From the NCBI GenBank assembly GCA_963739335.1, contig CAVUAC010000071.1:24349-88348 (forward strand): 64,000 bases of DNA, given 5' to 3'. Both the position numbers and the translations under genes were made by a program. The notes under the pieces were generated by a model that searched no databases, was not told the DNA's origin, and was given only the letters and a program-made list of their open reading frames with translations. Origin of the DNA: UBA9647 sp963739335. Lineage in GTDB: Bacteria; Bacteroidota; Ignavibacteria; UBA10030. Below are positions 42,529 to 50,600 of this stretch, piece by piece. How positions within the stretch are numbered: the first letter of the stretch is position 1; each line of letters begins with the position of its first letter.

Positions 42529-43185
42529 ATGGGTTTCCTTCCGGATCTCGTCGAAATCGTTCTTCACCTTGATCAGCACCTGTTCAATCTGTGCAGCACG
42601 TATGGAGCATGGGTGTACGCCATTCTGTTTGTCATCATCTTCTGCGAGACGGGCCTCGTGGTGACGCCGTTCCTGCCGGGTGACTCATTGCTCTTTGCGG
42701 TTGGCTCGCTTGCGGCGATCAATGCACTCGATCTGCCGACATCGATTGTGCTGCTGATCGCTGCGGCGGTTCTGGGCGACACCGTGAATTACTGGGTCGG
42801 CGACTATGTCGGCCCAAAGGTTTTTTACCTGGAGAACAACCGCTTCCTGAGCAAGGAATACCTTGTGCGAACGCATCAGTTTTATGAAAAGCATGGCGGC
42901 AAGACGATTATCATCGCGCGCTTTGTGCCGATCATCCGCACGTTTGCCCCGTTCGTGGCAGGTATTGGAAGCATGACGTACCGGCGGTTCATCCTCTTTA
43001 ATGTAGTTGGAGGCGCTCTCTGGGTTCTCGTGATTGTTCTGGCTGGATATTTTTTCGGGAGCGTTCCGTTCATCAAGAACAATTTCAGCCTGGTTATCAT
43101 CGCCCTCCTCCTGATTCCAGGCATACCGAGTGTCGTCGAGGTGATCAGGATGCAACTGAGAAAAAGCAAAGCAAGAGGGCAATAG
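42529..43185 (+). CDS. DedA-family membrane protein
   Basis: A 218-residue polytopic inner-membrane protein of the DedA/VTT family, implicated in lipid (undecaprenyl phosphate or phosphatidylethanolamine) flipping and membrane homeostasis. The signature residues are present: FCETGLVVTPFLPGDSLLFAVGSLAA and IIARFVPIIRTFAPFVAGIGSM, with the acidic residue and the conserved arginines. The C-terminal helix is followed by a basic tail. It starts 66 bases after the S9 gene on the same strand. Confidence 0.94.
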   Translation: MGFLPDLVEIVLHLDQHLFNLCSTYGAWVYAILFVIIFCETGLVVTPFLPGDSLLFAVGSLAAINALDLPTSIVLLIAAAVLGDTVNYWVGDYVGPKVFYLENNRFLSKEYLVRTHQFYEKHGGKTIIIARFVPIIRTFAPFVAGIGSMTYRRFILFNVVGGALWVLVIVLAGYFFGSVPFIKNNFSLVIIALLLIPGIPSVVEVIRMQLRKSKARGQ

Positions 43186-43277
43186 CACGAGACCCTAAGC
43201 CCGCCTGGCCCGTCGTGAAACGAGAGAACCTCAGAGAACTCAAAGGTCACAGAGGGGTTTGATCGTAACAAGACTAT

Positions 43278-43305
43278 TCTTTGCTGTCTTTGTAGTCTTT
43301 GTGGT
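43278..43305. repeat. CTTTGTGGT-type intergenic repeat copy
   Basis: TCTTTGCTGTCTTTGTAGTCTTTGTGGT, three tandem near-units of CTTTGTNGT. Just upstream (43230-43255) lies AGAACTCAAAGGTCACAGAG, a facing counterpart. It contains CTTTGTG, the same core-plus-right sequence used as target by the IS110 element at 13333. Confidence 0.55.
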
Positions 43306-43370
43306 AAGAAGAACCCGGACTTGACAAACCTCGCGGCCTTCATGAGACCACTTCATTCGGAAAACATATC

Positions 43371-43772
43371 ATGCCACGTCAGAACATTTCGAGCGGAGCA
43401 CCATGGGAGCCCATCGTCGGCTATTCACGCGCTGTCCGCGTCGGCCCCACCGTTCACGTTGCCGGCACAACCGGCGTTTGCCCTGACGGGAAAGTCCTCG
43501 CCAAAGGAGATGCCTATGTGCAAGCCGTGCAAGCGCTAAAGATTATCGAAACGGCGCTCCAGAAGGCGGCGGCAAGCATGAAGGACGTCGTCCGCACAAG
43601 AACCTTTCTAACCAACATCGCAGATTGGCAGGCCGTCGGAAAGGCGCACAGTGAGTTTTTCCAGGACATCCGGCCAGCATCGACAATGCTTGCCGTCTCT
43701 GCCCTTGTCGACCCCGACATGCTTGTCGAGATTGAAGTCGACGCCATTGTAGCAAGTCAAGACGAGGGCTGA
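43371..43772 (+). CDS. RidA family protein
   Basis: A 133-residue trimeric YjgF/YER057c/UK114-family protein. RidA hydrolyses reactive enamines/imines formed by PLP dehydratases such as threonine dehydratase, which is encoded at 27496-28448 (broken in this sequence). Motifs are VRVGPTVHVAGTTG, DVVRTRTFLTNI and the catalytic-pocket Arg in RPASTMLAVSALVDPDMLVEIEVDAIV. The slightly extended N-terminus (RQNISSGAPWEPIVGYSRAV) places it in a RidA subgroup rather than with the archetype. Start ATG 43371; an alternative ATG lies at 43404. Confidence 0.92.
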   Translation: MPRQNISSGAPWEPIVGYSRAVRVGPTVHVAGTTGVCPDGKVLAKGDAYVQAVQALKIIETALQKAAASMKDVVRTRTFLTNIADWQAVGKAHSEFFQDIRPASTMLAVSALVDPDMLVEIEVDAIVASQDEG

Positions 43773-43783
43773 GTACTCCCGAC

Positions 43784-43987
43784 ATGAAGCTTCTTACTTG
43801 GATTTTGTGTTCCGGCGTTTTCCTGTTCATTTTGTCAGCGTCGCATGGCCAGATTCAGTGGTTTCGCTTCGCCTGATTGAGCGATAGACATGTCGGAAGC
43901 GCCGCAGGTGCGACCAATGGGAAGGTATTCATCGTTGCGCCGCGCCGCTGGATGCTCATCACACCGTCGCAAGTGATCCAGGCGTGA
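43784..43987 (+). pseudogene. Possible remnant of a secreted protein gene with an in-frame TGA
   Basis: ATG 43784 begins a clean signal peptide (LLTWILCSGVFLFILSASHG) and a stop TGA follows at 43874-43876. The same frame then stays open for 36 more codons (TNGKVFIVAPRRWMLITPSQ) to a second TGA at 43985-43987. This may be the front of a larger gene lost by deletion and nonsense mutation. No homologue recognised; chance cannot be excluded. Confidence 0.3.
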
Positions 43988-44038
43988 GGTTGATGCCGGT
44001 CAAATCAAAATAGGTACAATCAAGAGGGAGGTACAGCC

Positions 44039-44455
44039 ATGAAAAAAATCGCAATTACCGGCTTGGTTGCCGGTCTTGTTATGCTAGTCGTGGGAGTGGC
44101 CGTCGGTCTGCTGACAACCCTGGCTCTGCCATCGCTGTCAAAAGAGTACGAGAATGCCAACCTTTTCCGGTCATGGTCAGACCCGATCATGTATCTCTAT
44201 TTCCTGTACCCGTTCCTATTAGGAATTGGACTAAGCTGGGTGTGGGACAAGACAAAAGGCGTTATCGCAGAAGGAACGCTGTGGATGCGGGGAAGTCGTT
44301 TTGGGCGCGCAGTCTGGATCGTCTCAATCATTCCTGGCATTCTGATGAGCTACAGCACTTTTCCGATCTCGCTCGCGATCGCATTGACCTGGCTTCTCAG
44401 CTCGCTCATCCAGCTTGTGTGCATCGGATTTGTCTACGCAAAGATGAATCAGTAG
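44039..44455 (+). CDS. Uncharacterised small membrane protein (four helices)
   Basis: A 138-residue protein with hydrophobic segments ITGLVAGLVMLVVGVAVGLL, IMYLYFLYPFLLGIGLSWVW, AVWIVSIIPGILMSYSTFPI and IALTWLLSSLIQLVCIGFVY. GGGAGG lies close before ATG 44039. It is 43 bases upstream of the BstA-like gene and probably co-transcribed with it. No family recognised and no functional residues seen. Confidence 0.75.
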   Translation: MKKIAITGLVAGLVMLVVGVAVGLLTTLALPSLSKEYENANLFRSWSDPIMYLYFLYPFLLGIGLSWVWDKTKGVIAEGTLWMRGSRFGRAVWIVSIIPGILMSYSTFPISLAIALTWLLSSLIQLVCIGFVYAKMNQ

Positions 44456-44498
44456 TCAAGTCCAACATTTTGACGAAACAACCCAGAGGAGATCCCAT

Positions 44499-45023
44499 AT
44501 GACGGACCTACGCTATCCCATTGGCAAATTCTCGCCACAGCAGGAACTCACAGACCCGGAGCGCATCATGTTGATACGGCAGATCACTGAAACGCCGGCC
44601 AATCTACGCGAAGCAGTGCGAAATTTGACCAACGAGCAGCTCGACACCCCCTATCGTCCCGGCGGATGGACGGTGCGCCAGGTTGTCCACCATGTGCCGG
44701 ACAGCCATATGAACGCTTACATCCGCTTCAAGCTCGGAGTGACGGAACAGCAACCGACCGTGAAACCGTACAGAGAGAACTTGTGGGCCGAGCTAGTTGA
44801 TGGAAAATCACTGGCCATCGAGCCCTCGCTCGCGCTTTTGGAATCTCTTCACCAACGATGGGTGGCATTTCTTCGTTCACTCAGCGCTGAGGACTTTGCG
44901 AGAACAGTGATCCATCCTGAGAATGGAGCGATGAGCCTTGATCGGGTTCTGCAGCTCTACGCATGGCACGGAAGGCATCACATCGCTCACATCATATCCC
45001 TGCGCGAGCGGATGGGGTGGTAG
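44499..45023 (+). CDS. BstA/YfiT-like DinB-family thiol transferase
   Basis: A 174-residue four-helix-bundle metalloprotein of the YfiT/BstA type. It begins LRYPIGKFSP, a mark of this subfamily, then LTNEQLDTPYRPGGWTVRQVVHHVPDSHMNAYIRFKL with the first metal His, and ends YAWHGRHHIAHIISLRERMGW with the HxxxH pair. In Firmicutes BstA conjugates bacillithiol to electrophiles; some Bacteroidota also make bacillithiol. Whether this host does cannot be judged from the window. Confidence 0.9.
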   Translation: MTDLRYPIGKFSPQQELTDPERIMLIRQITETPANLREAVRNLTNEQLDTPYRPGGWTVRQVVHHVPDSHMNAYIRFKLGVTEQQPTVKPYRENLWAELVDGKSLAIEPSLALLESLHQRWVAFLRSLSAEDFARTVIHPENGAMSLDRVLQLYAWHGRHHIAHIISLRERMGW

Positions 45024-45136
45024 GAACTTGGTGGCCGGGCGATGCGCTCCGTGTTAATCTCTGCGGCAATCACATCGGGTTGGCGCTTTCCTGGTCTTGA
45101 TGGATGGAGCTAGTGCCACTTCTATTAATAGATATT

Positions 45137-45159
45137 GCCCGCCAGACCGCATAGCGGGC
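45137..45159. terminator. Hairpin between convergent genes
   Basis: GCCCGC at 45137-45142 and GCGGGC at 45154-45159 with an 11-base loop. It lies between bstA-like (ends 45023) and pbpC (ends 45240, minus strand). No clear U-tract, so function is uncertain. Nothing else is seen in 45024-45239. Confidence 0.4.
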
Positions 45160-45239
45160 TGGTATTCAGGAAGGCACAGTGCCGGTTTCCATTTGATGAA
45201 ATCGAATCTGAAACACAATATTACTATTTGGAAACCGCA

Positions 45240-47594
45240 CTAGTTGACTTCGATAGCAACAGGTCTACTGATCCGTTTCGTATCCCCGACAATCGCTTCA
45301 AGTCGGAGTGTATGTCTTCCACGTTTCAGCGACCACCAAACACCAGCGGGTTTGAAGTCTAGCACATCGTTGTCGACACGAACAGAGATACCTGTGCTCT
45401 TTTCGGGAGCAACGCCCACGATTTTCACACTCTGATATTCCGGTCGCAGGATCGGGTCAAGCTTGAATTGATCGCCGTCATTCGGGTAGAGTATCATCGG
45501 TTGCGAACGGTTTCCCGCTGGATCGTCTGTCCGGACCGGCGTGGCATTGGCCGGCACCGGGGGAAGCCGTTCTTCCTCGGTCCAAGCACTGAACTCTGGC
45601 CTGAACACCTCATACACTCGTATAGCTCGCCCTCCGTTTTCTGTTGTCACCTCAAATGTCTGGTGGACGCTACAGCGTTGTACCGGTTCTTTCCCTTTTT
45701 GAAACCACTCGATGATCGATTTCCCGCACGCACGTGTAGGCAGCATTCCGGACCGAGGGCACACTTCGAGCTTCTGCAGACCCACGGGAACAGAGAAATC
45801 TCGTGGCGGGTTGTTTCGATGTAACAGCATTATAATGTCAGAGAAGATCTGACCCGCGCCGGTGATTCCCGAGACTCCTCGCATGGGCATTCCGTTGAAA
45901 TTGCCGACCCAGACACCGACAGCGTACTCTGCGGTGTAGCCAACCGTCCAGTTGTCCCGATAGTCTTTCGTCGTACCCGTCTTCACGGCACAGCGAAACG
46001 GAAAGTGAAACGCGTTCCCAAACGCCGGCTTCCGTGCCACCGGGTCGCTCAGGATGTCTGTGAGTACGTAGGCAACGCGCTCGTCAAAAACCACTCGTGC
46101 CTGTTGCAGGTTTGCAGTGAATGGTTCATCCAGGGGTTGCACGCCGCTCGGGTGCTGGACTGATTCCAACAGTCGGACAGGCATCCACCTGCCTTGGTTC
46201 GCCAATGAGGCATACGCATTTGTTAGTTCGAGGAGTGTTATCTCTCCGTTGCCCAGTGTCAGCCCGTAACCATAGAACGAAGCGGGTTGCGCAAGCGACT
46301 CAAATCCCGCCCGATGGAGCCGCTCAAGGAGCGCCTCGATGCCGATCTGCTGTGCGACGCGAACCGCAGGAACATTGTACGAACAGGCAAGCGCAGTTCG
46401 AAGGCGCACCGGGCCATGGTAGCGCCGGTCGTAATTCTGAGGGATGTAGTCACCGTGAAGGTCGGGGATCTGCGTTGGAACATCGGCTAGAATTTCAGCC
46501 GGGGAGAATCCTGCCTCGAGTGCTACACCGTAGGTGAACGGCTTGATGGAAGAACCCGGCTGCCTCAGCGCCAGGGCACCGTTGACCTGTCCCTGGTGGC
46601 TGTCATCAAAAAAGTCCATCGATCCCACGAGCGCACGCACACTTCGTGTGTCATTCTCCAACACAACAACTGCAGCATTGGTGACATTTTTCTTCGCGAG
46701 TGTTGCCAGGTGGCCCTTGATAAGCCACTGAATCTCCGACTGCAGGGCATAGTCAAGTGTGGTTTGCGCAGAAACAATTTCAGGATTTGCGCGGAGGTCG
46801 CGCGCGAGCATTTCCACAAAATGAGGTGCTCGGAAATTTGCCTGCGGAGGAAGCATACGCAGAGGTTGTTCAAGCGCTCGTGCATACTCGGCAGCAGAGA
46901 TCATTTCTTTTTCCAGCATCCGTCTGAGCACAAGGCGGCTGCGAGCTGTGGCTTCTTCGAGGTTCACATACGGGTTCAAAACAGAGGGTGCATTCGGAAG
47001 CCCCACGACCAGCGCTGCCTCGGCCAACGAGAGATCGCGTGCGGGCTTCCCGAAGTACCACCGGGACGCCGCCTCAACGCCAAACAACTGGTTTCCATAA
47101 GGAGCACGGTTTACATACTGCTCAAGAATTTCCCGCTTACTCATCATTCGTTCAAGCCGCAGGGCGTACCACATCTCCACCAGCTTGCCGAACAGCGTGC
47201 GCGGGTGATGATAAACGTTGCGGATGACCTGTTGCGTCAGTGTGGACCCGCCCGACCGAAGAGCTCCAGCCCTGATGTTACCGCTGAGTGCACGAACAAG
47301 AGCGATCGGATCGACACCTGGATGATACAGAAAACGCTTGTCCTCGACGGCAATCGTTGCCTGAAGAAAAGCCGGTGACAATTCATCCAAGGATTTCCAC
47401 GCTCCCCGTCCCTGCTCATCGTTCAAGAACTCCCTCAGCAGCACACCACGCCGATCCACCACCCGCAGTGACTGGATTGTCTGTTTCTGAAAGCGCTCCC
47501 GCGGAAGTGGAATAAACAGTGAACTGAGGGCGATCAACGACAAGCCAAGAAGAACACCGAGAATCCCATGTCTCATTCGAAATCGTCTCATCAA
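45240..47594 (-). CDS. pbpC: Penicillin-binding protein 1C
   Basis: A 784-residue bifunctional class A PBP. It has an N-terminal membrane anchor and a glycosyltransferase domain GT51 (residues about 50-220) with TIAVEDKRFLYHPGVD and GGSTLTQQVIRN. The transpeptidase domain follows with SxxK in QPGSSIKPF, SxN in CSYNVPA and KTG in AVKTGTTKDYRDNW. A C-terminal BiPBP_C-type domain (residues about 690-780) distinguishes PBP1C. It lies 86 bases downstream of the alpha-2-macroglobulin gene, the standard yfhM-pbpC pairing, in which the wall enzyme repairs damage while the macroglobulin traps invading proteases. Confidence 0.95.
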   Translation of the reverse strand: MMRRFRMRHGILGVLLGLSLIALSSLFIPLPRERFQKQTIQSLRVVDRRGVLLREFLNDEQGRGAWKSLDELSPAFLQATIAVEDKRFLYHPGVDPIALVRALSGNIRAGALRSGGSTLTQQVIRNVYHHPRTLFGKLVEMWYALRLERMMSKREILEQYVNRAPYGNQLFGVEAASRWYFGKPARDLSLAEAALVVGLPNAPSVLNPYVNLEEATARSRLVLRRMLEKEMISAAEYARALEQPLRMLPPQANFRAPHFVEMLARDLRANPEIVSAQTTLDYALQSEIQWLIKGHLATLAKKNVTNAAVVVLENDTRSVRALVGSMDFFDDSHQGQVNGALALRQPGSSIKPFTYGVALEAGFSPAEILADVPTQIPDLHGDYIPQNYDRRYHGPVRLRTALACSYNVPAVRVAQQIGIEALLERLHRAGFESLAQPASFYGYGLTLGNGEITLLELTNAYASLANQGRWMPVRLLESVQHPSGVQPLDEPFTANLQQARVVFDERVAYVLTDILSDPVARKPAFGNAFHFPFRCAVKTGTTKDYRDNWTVGYTAEYAVGVWVGNFNGMPMRGVSGITGAGQIFSDIIMLLHRNNPPRDFSVPVGLQKLEVCPRSGMLPTRACGKSIIEWFQKGKEPVQRCSVHQTFEVTTENGGRAIRVYEVFRPEFSAWTEEERLPPVPANATPVRTDDPAGNRSQPMILYPNDGDQFKLDPILRPEYQSVKIVGVAPEKSTGISVRVDNDVLDFKPAGVWWSLKRGRHTLRLEAIVGDTKRISRPVAIEVN

Positions 47595-47680
47595 TCGACC
47601 ACCTGTATTCCTGTATCTTAAATCTTCAGTCCATTATACTGCCCGACCACCGTTCAGCAGTTGCAGGTTGGACATTTCTC

Positions 47681-50600
47681 TCAGCGGACAGTGATCACCT
47701 GCGACGACGTTTGTCCAAAAACCTCCGGCTCGTACATCCCTTCTGCCCGCGTCGATGGCATACTGAATGTGCCAAACGATGTCACTCGTGCCAGATACGT
47801 GAAGGTGTGCACGCCCGCCGGCAGATAGTCCGCAAACAGAAGTGCACGGTCATCACGCATTTCTGTATGATTGAATGGATTCTCATACCACCACTCATCT
47901 TCGCTTCGACGTTCTTGAGAGACCGTCAGGTTTCTCCCGGCCGTTTGAAGGGAAAAGTCAACAATCTCAAATCCCGCAGGTACAGGATCTTCCACCACAA
48001 TGAAATTGCGCGCTTGGTTAGTAATGATGGAAAGCGTGATTTTCACCACCGTTCCTGCTTTGAATGTGCCCTTGCTTGCCTGCGGCTCTTTGACTGTCTC
48101 GATGGCCTTCAGGACCGACAGACCCTCATCTTTGGCTACGCTCTCAGCCCTAGGGTAATAATTCATACGAATTGCATAATAGAGCCTGCCGCGACCATCT
48201 TTTGTGATATCGATTGGATACTGGGCACCCAGCATGAGCTCTCCCATTGCCAGGTCCTTTGTTGCCGTGCGGAATGACCGACCCTGAAAAAGTTCTTTCA
48301 TCAGCTCGCCGCCTGCAAGGCGGACACCGGCTCGAAAATTGGGTTCGTCACGCTCGTAAGCTTTGAAGTACGTCGCAAGCGCATCCACAACATAGACGTT
48401 CTCCTGCGTCGTTCGCCAATGGCCGGCTTTCTGCTCGTCCAGCAGCCACCGAACGACCTTCGAAATCAGTGGCTGCTCGGGTTGCGTCTCGACCAATGCT
48501 TGCATGACGAGCGCTGTTGTCCTGGCATTCGAGTGGAAAATCCATTCAAGGCCGTACGGATTCCGCTCCTCAAAATGTGCAGACGTTGGTGCAACCTTGG
48601 CTTGATTGAGAAGGTCACGAGCCAGATCTTGGATCATTGCCTGATTTCCATGAGCGAGGGAGAGTGCCTTCAGAAGGTAGGCCTTCGCAAAAAGTGGAAG
48701 ACGAACGTTCTCATTCGGTGATTTCTTTTCACCCTGATAGAGCTTCTCCATATACCCGTAGTCTGGCTGACCAGCCAGCGCAAGCGTATAGAGGATCAAG
48801 GCCTCAGTGCAGCTGCTTATCCAGGGTGTATCATACCAGGAGCGCTCCTCGCCGCGCAAGACGCGTTTGAGATACGCAAACCCCTGATCCATCATTCTCT
48901 TGTCAACAACATATCCGTGGCGCTGTGCTTGAACCGCCGTATACATCGCATATGCTGAAACGTACGCATACGTCCAATGGACATTCTTCCAGTAGCTGAA
49001 TCCGCCGTTCTCGCGCTGGAAGGCGGGAAAGTCATCTAATATCTTCGTCACAACCTGCCGGTAGTCTTTTTCCTTGAATACCTCAAACTTGAACGCCTCG
49101 ACAAGCTCCCTGGCAAGGATGATGGGTAAGACTGACGATGCGCGCTGCTCCAGGCAACCATACGGATACTCAAAGAGGTATGACATCCCACCAGACAACC
49201 CCACGAGCGCAGTCGAGGAAAGTGTGAACTCGAGGTTTCCCAGATCCTTGTAGATGTCAGTTGGAATGACAACCTTCTCCTGCCTCTGTGGATCAATCAA
49301 GGATTCATACAAGGCTACTGACTCGCGAACACGCGGCACCTCGATGGGAATTGTCCACTGTAGACCATCGGCGTCATCGTCCGTCTTCGCGCGGAAGGTG
49401 AAAACAGCCTTGCCGATCTTCCCTGCGGAGAACTTGTGCCGCACTTCAAACGCCTGGCCCGGCTTCAAGATGTGGAACGACGTGTCCTGGCCAAGGAACC
49501 CGATTCCTTTCGCCTCTGTGATCAACCGAACGTTTTTCTCTTTATCTGAGTAGTTGAAAATGACTGCGCCACCTTCGAATGAGTCACCAAGGCGGGCAAA
49601 CCGGGGTAACGACGGAAGCATCAGGAGCTGCTTACTGACGGCGAATGGGTGCTCGCCGTAGCCAAATTCCGCGTCCCGGGAATGTGCGACCGCCATGACT
49701 TCAAACGATGTCAGGTTATCGGGAAGTTTGAAGCTCACCGTGACATTTCCTTCAGCGTCGGTCATGAGCGAAGGATTCCAATAAGCGCTCGCGCGGAAGT
49801 CTTTTCGCACTCCTTCCGCATCCACTGCAGCCAGCATTTTCTCCTGCGCTCCGCCGCCGCCTTCATCTTCACCCTTCTCTCCGTAATCCCGCTGCTTCAC
49901 AAGATGAATGCGGGTTTCAGTCGTAACAACGCCAAGACCACGCTGCCGATAGAACTCATCAAACGGATTCGGCAACCGGTACGCGAGAAGATTCAAGACG
50001 CCGAGGTCGGCAACACTCAGTGCTACTTCGGAGGCCACACCGTCCCCTGCGATATTCTTGACGTTCATGGTGACATGCACCGAGTCTCCCGGCCGGTATT
50101 CTTTCTTGTCTGTCTTCACGACTACCGCAAGCTGCTTCTCTTTCGGACTGACAGACAACGAGACATATCCGATTTTGAAGGAGGGTCGCCCGATATCCGA
50201 TTCGTGCGTTTTTCCGGGTGCTTCAACACGCCCCTGGAGAAGAACAACGGAGATGAAAATATTGGGGAGATAGTTCTTGAGGATCGGAATATCGATTTGC
50301 GGGGCGCTCCCCCTAAGCTTCTTTGTGAAGTGATGAATGATCCCTTCACGCTCAACTGAAATCAATGCTATCGCTTCCTCGTAGGGTGATTTGACAATAA
50401 GGCTTGCTGTTTCACCCGGGGAGAAGTTTAGTTTGTTTGTCACAAGCTCGATCTTGTCATCGTTCGTCCGTTCCCATGGAACGTAGCCGGAACCACTCAC
50501 GTAGAAGTACGCGTTTGACACGATCTGGTTTCCACGATTGTCTTTCCCCTCCACCTCCAGAAAATAGAAGCCGGCTTGTTTCGTCCTAAACGAGCGTATG

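Noticed and set aside
43874..43876. TGA read as selenocysteine
   Set aside because: The flanking frame matches no known selenoprotein, no selenocysteine insertion hairpin was recognised after the codon, and a decayed gene is simpler.
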